The notes below the pieces were generated by a model. It ran no database searches. It was not told the DNA's origin and saw only the letters and a program-made list of their open reading frames with translations. Shown here piece by piece: positions 9,691 to 21,686 of a DNA stretch of 64,000 nucleotides. This DNA is from Amphibalanus amphitrite (taxonomy: Eukaryota > Arthropoda > Thecostraca > Balanomorpha > Balanidae). Numbering within the stretch: the first letter of the stretch is position 1; every line of letters starts with the position of its first letter. Both the position numbers and the translations under genes were made by a program. The stretch spans positions 124,001 through 188,000 of the forward strand of contig NW_024881623.1 of the NCBI RefSeq assembly GCF_019059575.1, read 5' to 3'.

Positions 9691-10449
9691 TTGTGTGCAT
9701 CACGAATGTCCAAGTAATCATAGCTGCGAAATGACACGAGCGTCTTTATGAACGAACTTCGAGCTGTGGGTTAGGGATTTTACCATTGCATTTTCCGTTA
9801 GTGATTTCAATAGATGTAAGATAAATGTAAGCATTAACATTGTAGGCGATGTTAATGCTATATAGGAATTTTGGAAAACACAGGTGACATCACTGAAATT
9901 CGTAGATGTGGAAACTGGAATGGTCTTAGAGTTGGGTGGCATGGCAACACATGCAGAGCCAGGGGAAGCTGGAATGAATCGAAGAAGAATGCAGTAAATT
10001 AGTGTCAGCATAACCGAATCCTTGAAATTGACGCAAGCTAGACAAAAATGGTGCACCGTGCTTTTTATGCTGCAGGAGCGCGCTGGAAAAAACGAGATCA
10101 AGATAGGTTGGTAAAGCATAAAAATAAAATATTTTGCTTCAGCCTCCAAATATGGTGAAAGTAACTGTGAATTAACAAGACTAGTTATCTAACGATGCAA
10201 GGGTACTTGTATAATCTTATTACGATGTCTGGCTTTTGGTTGCACTCCATCCAGGCTGGGTGCTTGATTTTGATTTCGATTTCATCTAATTTCAATTTGT
10301 TAGCAGTATTGCTATTTATTCCACTGTTATTTCTCTGTGGAAATTGGACATAAAATTACAGGGCCTTTTCTTACAAACCTGAGTGACTTTCGGGTTGTTA
10401 ATGCAAGCATTTGTTCCCATTTACACCATTATGAGTTAGAAAACTAGGC
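9691..10449. other. Intergenic stretch, nothing recognised
   Basis: AT-rich sequence. A 143-codon minus-strand frame (9718-10149) starts with ATG, but it has no motif I recognise and no coding-like composition. I treat it as chance or repeat-derived. Confidence 0.4.
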
Positions 10450-10452
10450 CCT

Positions 10453-10632
10453 AGGCCAGGACCCTGTTTCACCGGTGATAGCAGCACGCTGCTATTCCAT
10501 TTTGCGAGCTGACGTCACACTTCTGGTAGTGTTGGAGCGGAGGAATAGGCTTGTTGACGTCTCCATGGAAACCCAATTTGACACGTGTAATAGCAGCGTG
10601 CTGCTATCATCAGTGAAACATGGCCCAGGGGC
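10453..10632. mobile_element. MITE-like element with GATAGCAGCACGCTGCTAT arms
   Basis: CCTGTTTCACCGGTGATAGC followed by AGCACGCTGCTATT (10463-10496) is matched in inverse orientation by AATAGCAGCGTGCTGC followed by TATCATCAGTGAAACATGG (10589-10623). Each arm also carries its own short palindrome (AGCAGCACGCTGCT). The outer GGCC words extend the match imperfectly. I see no clear target duplication and no coding frame. Confidence 0.65.
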
Positions 10633-11062
10633 CAGGCTCAGGCTGGGCTGTTGACTGTTGAGCATGGCAAAAGTTGATGAGCAGCATAAGCTAGGATGAC
10701 AAATTTGTGCCAGACATAACAAGCAGATTGGAAATCTGCATGAGTGCAGTCTGTATCAAACAAGATCTAAACTTTTCCGTCATCAAATTTAGATGTTTGC
10801 ACTTTTGATGTGTAAAATGCAACAAATGATTAATAATCCCCGGTGAACACAGCTGAATGTCATTTATTCTCTTTGACAACAATGCGCCCGCATAGTAGTT
10901 CAGTTATCACCTCACCATACCAAGGCCCACACCACTTCACTTGAAATCTGCTCCATGAAAGTGACACTGAAAATCTGCACTGCAACATGCACCTTCTTAG
11001 TGTCTCTGCACCAGCAAGAAGATCCCACTGAAATTACCATACCTTGCAGTCAGAATGCAGGT
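10633..11062. other. Intergenic stretch, nothing recognised
   Basis: I see no gene, RNA gene or repeat in this interval. Confidence 0.4.
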
Positions 11063-11691
11063 CATCCAGTCATTAGCGTCGCCACGGGGGGGCAAGCGGG
11101 GCAGCTTGCCCCCCCAACCTCGGACCGGGCACCCCCTGAGATCGATACAGATCCGATGAGATTTTGGAGTCGGGAAAAAATGGGGGTACCTTTCTGAGAA
11201 TGCCTGTGAGGTCAGACTCGGTTGGAGCGTGCAGTTCAAACCAGAATCTGACTCGCAGTCGCCAAAATCTTCAAGACTCCGAGTCCAGACTCGGAAATGT
11301 CAATGCTGTGATTCAATCCATGTTCCTAGTTCGTTCTTTATTGCATTTTACAGCTGATTTTCATAAGTTTTGGAGTGCTGACACAATTTTCGTTTAAAGC
11401 GTGAAACGAAATCTTCGCAGCCTTTCTCAACTCTCGTCAAATGTCTGCGACAGGCTCAAGTACCGTACAAGTGTCGCAGGGCTCATGAGCTTGCTTTAAA
11501 CAAAGGCTCCTAAGGAGCTCCACTGAGCCCTAAAGAAGCTTTCAGAGGGCCCAAACCGGCCTCTGAAAGTCCCACTGATGTCCATGTTCTCTGAGGGCCC
11601 ATACAGGGATCTTTGAGCCTTCGAACATTTCTGAGAACCTTAACTGTCCTCTGATAGTTCAGCCAAACTTTTGAGGCGACAGACTTTGCTA

Positions 11692-11837
11692 CAGGGCTGC
11701 GGAGTCGGAGTCGGAGTCGGAGTCGGTCGGAGTCGACAGTTGTGACCAGAGTCGGAGTCGGAGTCGGAGTCGATTTTAGAAACCCGAGCCGGAGTCGGAG
11801 TCGGAGTCACCGAAAATCTGTCGACTCCGCAGCCCTG
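11692..11837. mobile_element. MITE with CAGGGCTGCGGAGTCG termini and (GGAGTC)n interior, copy 1
   Basis: The element starts CAGGGCTGCGGAGTCGGAGT and ends CGACTCCGCAGCCCTG, giving a perfect 16-bp inverted match. The interior is mostly GGAGTC hexamers. Repeats of this kind are widespread in invertebrate genomes. The serine/arginine-rich frames through it are by-products of the hexamer. Confidence 0.85.
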
Positions 11838-11986
11838 CTAGGTCTGTGGAGTCGGAGTCGGGAGTTGGAGTCGGTCGGAGTCGACAATTCTGCCCGGAGT
11901 CGGAGTCGGAGTCGGAGCTGGTTTTTGAAAGCCGGAGTCGGAGTCGGAGTCGGAGTCGCCGAAAATCCATCGACTCCGCAGCCCTG
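11838..11986. mobile_element. Second, adjacent (GGAGTC)n MITE copy with degraded left end
   Basis: It ends ATCGACTCCGCAGCCCTG like copy 1 and has the same internal order of blocks (GTCGACAATTCTGCC against GTCGACAGTTGTGACC; GCCGAAAATCCATCGAC against ACCGAAAATCTGTCGAC). Its left end, GTCTGTGGAGTCGGAGTCGG, is a mutated form of the terminus. The two copies lie head to tail. Confidence 0.8.
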
Positions 11987-12978
11987 CAGTTTGCTAACCC
12001 CAAGCCGGCATCTGAGGGGTCACAGCTCACGTGTCCCTCTGAGGTCCGCAACACATGTTTATTATGTCCCTACGTAGGGTCCTTAGGGATTCGACACAAT
12101 CCCCGAGCGTTCACACTGTTATCCTAGGGTTCCACCACCCTGGGCCTAGTCTCCTAGCGCCCGCCGCCCACACTGGCTTCTGAGGGCCTCACCTTGGGCT
12201 CGGAAAGCCCTAAATAAAGCACCACGTACACGTACATTTTTGAGGTGACCCACGCCGATCTCCGGGATCCTAAGCATGCTTCTGAGAGTCAGCACTGACT
12301 CTGAGTGGCCTGAAATGGCTTGGAAGTCCCAAGCCTGTTTCTAAGGGATCCCTTGCCGCTATGCCGTGCGTAACTTTTGTTTCCGTTTAACAGTTTTTAT
12401 TCGTGTTTGCAGCGCTTCCTTTCGCACGAAAAACGAGAAACTTTTGTTCACACTCGAGTGAACAAAACACTTCCTCTCACTGGAGCAAAGATGAATTACT
12501 TCCGATTCACACTTCCGACACTCACTCTCCGCCGAATGCCCAACTTAGCTACGATCGGCGGCTGGGATAAGCCCTATGCATTTCACGCAAAACCTCTGCA
12601 TGCATGCGTGAATGTAGGCTTTAGCAGGGTGATCCGATAAAATGGACCATTTTTCACCTTTTTCTGGGTAATGATCATGAGCGTCGAGCGTCTGCACAGG
12701 GGCCCTCTGCAGTGCGTCGGCAATCGCAGCCACTATTATATAATTCTACCAGTCGTTTTTTGTCATGAAATTTCAAAATTTCGAATTTTTCTATAAAAAA
12801 TTACATGTCATAGCTAGAAGGAAACCTTTGTCACCATTTGATTCCTCGCACCATTGCGCGTCGAATGATATGTAAAACGAGTGAGTAAAGACTGGGGAAA
12901 GGCAAGTTTTAACACAACAGTTGATTTTGCCCCCCCCCCCCCAACCGAAAATCTCTGGCGACGCCTATGCATCCAGTC

Positions 12979-13766
12979 CAAAGATTCTTAATTCTCAAAT
13001 CCAAGTTGTGGGCTAATTCAAATTTAAATGCTGTTCATATAACACAAACAACATCACCTCCCATCACCTTGAGGATTCACACCTTTCACCCCATTTCATG
13101 TTACCCTTCAAACATTGTGTTGCCCACTCAGTATTTGTACATATTATTGTCAGTAGTCCTGGCAGGAAAAGTCTGTGGTTGTTGGTCAATGAATAATAAA
13201 AGCTTCTGCAGCCAGCGAATGGGACAGACTATGTGGCAGACACCGGCGGCCGGCGGCAAAGCCGAAGAGGGTGCTCTGCTCGGTATATTTCATCTGATAG
13301 CGCGCGGAATTGGCTTCATTTTGGTGTTATATGATATCCTGATCATTTTTGGATGCTTGGGTCCATCTCCATAGAATTAGACATCCAGTGGTCTGGTCAA
13401 TATGGCTAATCATCCATCATCCTGTCAATCAAGACCATCTAAACGGATAAATTCCTGGTCTGGCATCTTGCCCCCCCCCCCCTTTAATTCCCTCTGCTCG
13501 TTTCCGCCGCATATGAGTTCCTTGTGTGTTTTGAACTACGTCACAGCGCAAACAAACAAAAGGGTTTGCATGCGAAGCAGCCTTCACTGCTGCGGTGCTG
13601 TAAGCACCGATATGGTGTCACTAAATCTGCGTGTCGTGGTCGTTTTTAGTAACTCAAGAGAAAGTGAAACTGCGGCCCGCTCAAGGCGTGTAGCCGCTCA
13701 CTGTACGACCCGTCACTGTCACCTGACCGTCACCTTTCCATGCCCCTTCTCTCCCATGTATTGCAG
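12979..13766. other. Intergenic / possible upstream region of the transferase gene
   Basis: No coding exon is recognised. The last 40 bases are pyrimidine-rich and end in TATTGCAG at 13,766, a good splice acceptor, so part of this stretch is probably an intron in the 5' UTR of the following gene and the promoter lies further upstream. I see no clear TATA box. Confidence 0.4.
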
Positions 13767-13959
13767 GCACGTCGGGGCCGCGCTGTGTGGACTGGCCAGC
13801 TGACGGCGCCGCCAGCGGACTGCGGTCGGCGCCAGCTGACTGCGGCTGCCGCCGTCCAGTCGGCGGTCGGCTCCCGGTCGGGTCGGGTCTCTCCGCCAGG
13901 TGTGTGCCGCGATCGCCGGTGACGCGTCCCTCCGCGCCGCCACCGTCCGACTCGCCACC
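13767..13959 (+). other. Presumed 5' untranslated exon sequence of the GALNT-like gene
   Basis: GC-rich sequence between the acceptor TTGCAG ending at 13,766 and the start codon at 13,960, continuous with coding exon 1. It has an in-frame upstream ATG-like context at 13,900 but no conserved protein before 13,960. Confidence 0.45.
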
Positions 13960-14393
13960 ATGTTGCGCAAATTCCGACATCACACCTGCAAGATCGTGCT
14001 GGCCACCTCGCTGGTCTGGCTGCTGGTGGACGTGGCAGTGCTCATGTACTATGCGGACAGCGGCTCGGCGCCGTCGGGCCGGTCGGCGGCGCGGGCCGAG
14101 AGAGACGGCGCCGCCGCCGCGGACGGGTCACGACCCGGTGGCAAGCGAGAGGCACTGGCCCTGGCCCACTCACTCAACAGCCTGGCCTACGACCGGTCAG
14201 CGCTGGTGCGTTGGGAGCCGGCGGCCGTAGTGCCCGAAAAACCGGGCCAGCCCGGCGAGATGGGCGAGCCAGTGCACATTCCGCGCGACAAGCGGGACGA
14301 GATGAACGAAAAGTTCAAGGAGAATCAGTTCAACCTGATGGCGAGTGATATGATCTCGCTGAACCGGTCGCTGCCCGACGTGCGACTGGACGG
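13960..14393 (+). CDS. GALNT1/13-like: Polypeptide N-acetylgalactosaminyltransferase (GALNT1/13 type), coding exon 1
   Basis: This enzyme transfers GalNAc from UDP-GalNAc to Ser/Thr of secreted and membrane proteins, the first step of mucin-type O-glycosylation in the Golgi (GT27 family). The start ATG sits in an excellent context (GCCACCATG). The exon encodes a short basic cytoplasmic tail (MLRKFRHH), a signal anchor at about residues 11-31 (IVLATSLVWLLVDVAVLMYY) and an Ala/Gly/Arg-rich stem. It closes with the conserved pre-catalytic segment KENQFNLMASDMISLNRSLP, which is nearly that of vertebrate GALNT1. The donor GG|GTGAGT leaves phase 2. Five exons, 1,020 nt and 340 codons, are in the window; the family's usual length is about 560, so the 3' part is missing only because the window ends. 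Confidence 0.95.
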
Positions 14394-17300
14394 GTGAGTA
14401 CCTACCGAATTCACATCAACCATTACTGAATCATGATGCACACACAGATCGCAGACATCTCTGTACAGTACCTACCGATTGCAGGCGCTGGAGAACATGG
14501 AGTCTGGTATTCATGACACTTCTATCGTTCTACGGGAATCACAAACTAAGCACGGGTTCCCGTGTGATCGGCTGGCCTGTAACAGTGGCTAGGCCGAAAC
14601 CCCAATTCTGCGAAGTCCTTGAGCACTTTTGAGTTGCATTTGATAGCGATCAGTACCAATGTAGGAAAACTAAACCCTGAGGAAGACTGAGTGCTGCCTA
14701 ATGCACCCATCATTGCTCACCTTCGTGCTTGCACACTGGACATTCGCACCAACCGTATTACGTAATTTGGTGTAATCCATCCGGTACTTAACAATCCCGG
14801 ATGTAATGGCGACAAAGTCGGAACGTGGCTGGTGTAGGCTCACATTCACATTCTCCCATGGAGCTATGTCTGACTTTGGTTACCCACCGTAGCGACGCTC
14901 TATCAGCGTGTGTGAGACACTGCGCTCAGCCACGCTCACGCTCACGCTATAGAGTGCTCGTGCCGGTCGCTGGGCATGCACGCGACTTTACAGCTGTCGC
15001 TCGGCTGTATCCGCACCGGTACCATAAACGGATGTGTTACACGTGATCCCATTATCGGACAGGCCTGTCCGCGAAAGCCCGGTCCACACGATAGCGTTTC
15101 TTTGCTCGCTCATTCATCAACTCTCCAACTGATCGTTGTCTGTGTTGATGCATTTTGATCTGATCGCGATCTGATGAGTCGATTTCGGCGCCAGAAGCCC
15201 CGGTAACATCCTGTCTGGCTTTCGTTTACCGTTTTCCTACTAGGCGAGGCATTACTCGGTTCGTTACACGGTGAATCGTACGTTCACTTTCCCGGTTGGC
15301 TACCACCTCCCCGTCTACGCCACGCCATGGACTGCAGCATACGGTGGGCACTGTTGGTTGCTAAATTCCTCGACTGTCGCCGCTGTATTCAGACTGTCGC
15401 CGGCTTCTGCCGCTCCTCCCAATCCTGTCCTGGGTCGAACACCTCAACTCAGGCATGCGTGACCGCTGACGCCGCGAGGATGTCCTGGAGCTGCGCCGAG
15501 CCGCGGTGCGTCTTGCACGTGACCACTGGTCGGGCCGGTCCGAGCGGCGGCGGCCGGAGGCCGGTGACCGGGGCGCCGACCGGCCCACCGCCCGCGCGCC
15601 CAACCGGTTAACGGGGATAGCGGCCAGCACCTGCCGCCCGACCATTGTGCCACGGACGGTCCGGCGGTGCGGCGGCGGCCGGCGGCAGACATCTGCCGAC
15701 TGTCGGCGTCTGTCACGGGCGTCACGGGTGTCACGCCCGGCCCATCTGCCGTCATGTGGCCGCCCCGTGCCGAGGCTGTCGTCTGTCGTCGATGGGGCGC
15801 TGTGTTACGCTGCATCACGGACCGTCGTCCGTGAATCTGTTGTCGCCGTCCGGAGACAATGCGCCGGACACGGCCTCACAGACATGTGGCCATGACGCTC
15901 CACTCAGCGGTCATTCACTGCGGAGCAACGGGGCGCCAGTAGCGGACGGATAGAACAGAACATACAGCTGGTAATGAACGCTCAACAGAACAGCGCGCCA
16001 ACAGAGGACAGGTGGAACAGAACAGAACAGACCACCTCTAATGAACATGCTAGACAGAAACGAGCGGGGCTAAAGTTGCTGATGGTTTGAACGTCCTCGT
16101 GAACGCCCGACGCGAATACAGGAGTATGTTGGACCAAAGATAGTGTTATTTGGAAGCTGGTTCATCATAGCTGGGTGTCAGTTTAGTTAATGACTCTCAC
16201 AGAGCAACATGTGACTGACCAGTAAGGACCGGAAACCTCTCTGAAATCGACTGAGCTCTCGAGCATCGCGCTCCAACTAAGTGCCCATTTGAGCCTGGGC
16301 TGATACGTGACTTGGGAGCGCACGCTTTAAAGTGGGCGTGCTATCCTTATTGTGTCTGCTGGACGTGTTTTTGGGCAGTATAGCTTGTTTAGTATTCGGA
16401 AGACTTTCGACCATTCCAGACGCTCAGAATCTAAAGCTGTAGCATTATCCATCAGTAAGATGCAAGTTGAAGTGATACAGCTGTTTGGGGCTCACGTTAA
16501 GTCCTGGTGTTATGTGCTAGTTGCAGTAGCACAGAGAATCTGCTACGATTTGACCGCAGATTTTGCAGGACGGCTGACCTACTACGGATCGACTACGCGC
16601 TGTAGATTGCAGAATCGTGCTACATATAAAACAAATTTAATAACTAAAACGTTATTTGACGTATCACCGTATCGGCTAATATTGTTCGCATAATAGCTGG
16701 CGAATTGCGTGTCGGGCTATCCCTTGAGACCTGAACCGAATCCAATGTCTTCCTCCTCATGTGTGACTGCCAACGGTCATCCGATCGTAAAGTTTCAGCT
16801 CCATTAGAGACGACATCGTCCGCTATCCTGAAAAGTCAATTCACGATCCGGCATTGGTCAGCCGTCGAGCAAAATCTACGGTCCGGTCCCATTGTGTGCC
16901 CACGGTACCGTCGTGGGTACTCAATGGAGCGTCCATGGCATTTGGCGACGCTAGTATGTCCTAATTGGGCAATGTCCAACAGTGATGTGTATTCAGGACG
17001 TCGCTGATCCTATCATGCTATTGTCGCTATTGTGAGCGCACGGAAAGGCGTGACAACGGTGGGGTATAAGTGGACCGAATGGCCTCATTTGCGGCATCGA
17101 AGACTCGTTGAATCGATACGAATGGCCTAGAAATGATCTAGTATGCCGGTACACAGAACGCTTGTTTGCTTTTAGTTTTATCGCCCGGCAACACTCCACT
17201 CCAGCGGCTTACCCGGTCGGCACAAGTGCTTTCGTTGCCAGTTCGCGCAATGCTGCTACTCTACAAAGGCTAACGGCAACTATCACACTTTCAGTGAGGC

Positions 17301-17481
17301 CTGTTTTCTAATGACACGGTGGTTGTGCATGGTAGATGGCTGGTCAATGGTCTTCGTTCGTGGTATGGCAACAGGGTGTCGTGGCAGCCACGTCACCATT
17401 CGATAGCCGTTGTCAGCGCTGGCCGCTGCCGTAGTTACGTTCGGAGAAGAGGCGGCAGACGCACCCTCTCTCACTCTCCCT

Positions 17482-17485
<4 letters not shown>

Positions 17486-17553
<68 letters not shown>

Positions 17554-17555
17554 CC
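17486..17555. repeat. (CT)n microsatellite
   Basis: An almost uninterrupted CT run of about 60 bases follows a C-tract, with one TTT interruption near the end. It is complementary to the (GA)n tract at 57.5 kb in intron 4. Confidence 0.95.
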
Positions 17556-20500
17556 TCTTCTCCTGGGCGGCTGTGGGTACCTGACGGCCACGGAGAGACG
17601 TGCTGTCATGCTGTATGGACAACTTGAAACTCGACATGAGTCATGTGTACGAATTGGCGAGAGATAGTCTGTAGAATGACTTACTCTGTCATTGTCTCAC
17701 CGCCCTGGTTTTATGCTATTATGGCGTGCTTGACCTTCCGGCGTATTGTCTCGGCATAATTCGTCACTTGAAATTATTACGACACTGAAACAGTCGTCTG
17801 GGATTATGTTTCCCCAATTTAGGCTGAGATAATGAGGTTGAAATTGTTGGGCTATTAATTGTTCCGGTTTGTCTCCCCCCTTGCTGTTCGCTCTACTAGG
17901 CCGTAGTTTCGGCAGGACGGAACTTCGATACAAAAGCGGCCTGTCAATAACTGCAGTCATGTTTCTTATTCCTCGCCTCATGAACCGTCTGCTATTGCTG
18001 ACGTGCGTTCCGTCAACTATGTTCGTTGACGTGTACCGATCATTGATGACGTTTACCGACCTCCGGTGACGTGTAAGGACCTCTGATTGGTGTCATCGCT
18101 CGACTTCTGGGACCGGGGTGGAGTTTCCTGTCGCCAGCTCCTCACATCCTCCATGGGGCGGTGCCGACCGCGGCTGGCAGCTCCGACCGTCACCTAGTGA
18201 CAATGCCGGCCGGCCTCCGCGGCGCGGCGCTAACGGTGCCGCTATTGGCGCACCGTGACGCGCCACATTGGCCGCGGCACGTGGCACGTCACGTCTGTTA
18301 CAGCATGTTCGGCCACGTCACGTCTGGGGCGTCACGTCTGCGGATGCATGAACAGGCTCATCGGTGGGGGTGGGGTGGGGGGGGGGGGGTCTTGATATAC
18401 CTAGATTAAATAGGCTGCTCCTCAGTAATTACTTGTATAATGTGCGCCGATGGAAGTGTTTCTCTTTCTCCCCACCAGAGTAGGTGGATGCATGAATTTC
18501 CACTAGCCAGTGCTTCACTGAAAGAAGTGGACCTCCACCAACCTTCATCGGTGGAGCGAAACATCAACGGGCACAGCACGGGAAGTTCAACGTTATCTGC
18601 GACAGTTATGGCGCATTGCTGATGATTGAAGACTCACCTATAATGGCCGTTTACTGGGGAAATATCGACGGCTCGTTACCGCGCTTTTCACTCTCAATTC
18701 TACCTCAAATTTGTAGACCGATCCCGTTTAGTCGTGGAGCCGGTCGTTATGGGTGTCCAATAGAGTGTTGTCTCGACGGATTCTAAGCATGTGTGATGTT
18801 TTTGGGCTATGTCCAGTGGTTGTGTGACCGTGACCGACTATTGACGGTGGGTAAATGGTCAATTTGTGGGCGGTGTCCAGCTCTGTTGTGGTTGGTTACT
18901 GGTGTGTGTATCAGTGTGGTATGTGGGCGGTTGCTCACTGTGGACGGCGTTCCACTGTGGTTGGTGGGTGTATCAGTGTGGTCTGTATCTCTCAATGTGG
19001 ATGGTTGGGTAGATGGTGTTTTGTGATGGTGTGCGTTGCCATGACTGACCATCAGTGGCCAGTGACCACTGACCAATATGTGGGCGTGCCACCGACCGCC
19101 GCCGGGCGTGGGCCTGACATCTCATCTGGCGGCTACTGTGGCGGCGTGGGACCATTATCAGCTCGAGTACCACACCATTTGTATTACTCAGCTGCAGTAA
19201 TAACGCCCGACCGTAATACCCGCCCGTTTCCAGCTGCCGTCGCCTCAAACACATGTCGTCTGTTGTTACCGGACGGTGTTTATTGCTGTAAGAGCGGTTT
19301 CATTGGACGGCTTTCCAGCCACGTCAGTCCACCGGACCGTGCGGCGGTGTCACCGGCTGGAGGAGCGGGAAAAGGAAAAGAATTACTTAGCATGACAATG
19401 AAAAGAGCAACTAGACCATTTCGGCCTTGTGCGGGGATGATCCAGTTAGACTCCTTTCCAAGTGGGGTTCGCCGGCGCCAACTGTGCAGACTCCGGCCAG
19501 TGATGGTCCGATAAGCCGTGTAGCCATGTCCCGTTGCAGCAAGGCGTTGATCCTGATAATGTGAGAGATGCAGGCCGCACTCTCATATCCGTCCGACTTT
19601 TTAAAACTTTCACTTCTTGTCGTTGCCAGTGCCATATGTTCCCGCTCTAAGCCGGTATGAAAGACAGCGATGCCATTGTGTCCAGCACTGCTTCAAAAAT
19701 GCCTTGAAAGTAATTTCAACGCGGTCTAGATCAACCGAGCTTGTTATGGATGGGTGATTGATGATTGTTTAGCTACCTTTGCACTATCTGCAGAGTGGCA
19801 GCTAGCATCAATTTATACTCAGCTAGGTTCCGGGATTCCCGCCACGGCATCCCCGGTGGACATCAGAGTCCAGGGAGCATTATTCATTGCACTTTGCCAC
19901 TTTGAATACAAACCATTCCTGTCATGCATGTGCATAAATTGGGAGCATGCATCATGCTGCTGCAGTAAATGGCCCTTTTGCGGCCGACGTGCCGAGAATC
20001 GGTCGAGTGAAATGAATGTAACCGGGATATGGAACCTGACTGTCCTGGCGATTTCCTTACAAAAGTGGTAAGAGGTTCTGGGTGATGCATTGCGGTCTCC
20101 GTTACGGAACGGCAGCCTTTGTCGTCCATTATTCCGGGCAGATCAATGCTCTACTTCCGGTCGCTGCATAGTGAATATGGGCCTGTATTCTGCCGGCCAT
20201 CGATCGTTGGGTCTATAGCCTTTGAATTCTTAACATCCACGACTGTGGACCAATCTAATGCGCTATTCATCACACTCCTGAGTGGTGGTCGTCAAAAACC
20301 TAGTCTGAAGACCCTACAGAAGTGACTAATCTGCTGTACCTTTTTGTAATATCCCCTTTACATGGCTGGTGCCGGGTGTTCTGAATAGGATGGTTGGTCC
20401 CTTTTAATTCTATTCACGTGTGCGCCAGTGGTCTTAGGCCGGTCTGCTGCGCGGAAGCAGGGTCCACTCTTCTACCCTGTGCTGCCCACCTGTGTTGCGT

Positions 20501-21686
20501 AATGTATGTACGTCAAGAGTAGAGGATACACGCAAATTCACATCATCTTTCTCCTTAGCGTCATGCGATGCTGTTTGCCTCCACTTCTGTTCAGCTATTT
20601 CAATCGGTCACCATATGATCCCGCCACTCAATATCCCTAGCCGAACTCTCCTCCGCCACCCCCGCGCCAACGGTGACCGGATGTCTAGAGCTGTGCCTCT
20701 CCGGACGAGCGAGACGGGTCGGACCGGTCCCGTTATCGCAGGACCAGTTTGTGATGCGACTCACCGGTCGTGCTTTGTCGGCCGTGTCTGTGGAACGCTG
20801 TTCGTGACTCGGTCGGCTGTTGATATACTGATTGACTTGTCTATAACAGCTCGCTGGTCGTGGCTCGGATCACTTTTGGGTCCACCTATTGGCTCGTCCG
20901 ATGTGGATTGGCAGTCGTAGCTCTCCTGTCGTGGCTCGCCGACTGTATTCGTGACTCGTCTGTCAGTCTTGACTCAGCTCGATCACCTGTGGGTCCACCC
21001 ATTTGTGGCTGGTTGGCTGTGTCTCGCCAGTCGTGGCCCTTCGTTCGTGCTCGCCGCTGACCCACCAGCCCTGGCTCTCGCTCTCCTCAGCCCCGCGTTG
21101 CTGTCCAGTGTAGATAGCGGCCGCCGAGCCTGGGCGCCGACCAGACTATACAGCACCACAGACGTATCTGACGGAGCTGTATGGGGGCCCTAATCAGCCG
21201 CCGCGCCGGCAGGAGAGTGATGGAGAGGCTCGTCCCGTGACATTGCCGGCTATGGGGCTCGGGAACAAGTCCTCTGGGAGAAACTTTCCGCTCGAATTTG
21301 GGAATGTTTGCTGGAAGAAATAAAACGGAAGAAAACTACTATTTAATACACTATTTATGATTGTTAGTCCCAAAAAATAAAATCGTCCAAGTTGAGCAGT
21401 GGAACTTTTCAGATGTGCTTAGTTCTGAAAGGTTGACTTTTTTACACCTCCTCGGCTACCTGCCTCAACTACCTTATGCATTGTGGCTAACCTTTGCAAT
21501 TCTTCCTCCATGGTGCTATTCGTTATCAATATCATTCCCTGATCGCTTGCGGCTATCCCGTTTACGCTTCGCCTAACTCGATTAATACCGTTTTTACTTA
21601 CATCTACACGACAGAAAAACGACATTAGGCACGGTGCACCTGCACCATGTCCAGTCATCGACTGGTTTGGCGGCTAGCAGGCCCTT

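Larger units (their letters stand above)
11063..12978. mobile_element. Element C: 1.9-kb TIR element, same family as element B, with 9-bp target duplication
   Basis: CATCCAGTC stands at 11063-11071 and again at 12970-12978. Between them the left end ATTAGCGTCGCCA (11072) and the inverted right end CATAGGCGTCGCCA (12969) form imperfect TIRs, and a G-run (left) and a C-run (right) lie near the ends, as in element B. The interior is a degenerate minisatellite of the CAGAGGGCC type (about 11,520-12,360) interrupted by two hexamer-rich MITEs. The stretch 12,360-12,960 has no recognisable gene. No transposase is visible. Confidence 0.8.

Noticed and set aside
9718-10149. 143-codon minus-strand frame between the two genes
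   Set aside because: No recognisable domain and AT-rich, unstructured composition. It may be repeat-derived but nothing supports it.
11742-12127. Ser/Arg-rich frames resembling splicing-factor RS domains
   Set aside because: They are translations of the GGAGTC hexamer inside MITEs, and all frames look repetitive.
17283-17667. Frames with long Ser-Leu or Arg-Glu runs (also at 57,447-57,711)
   Set aside because: They are translations of the CT and GA microsatellites.
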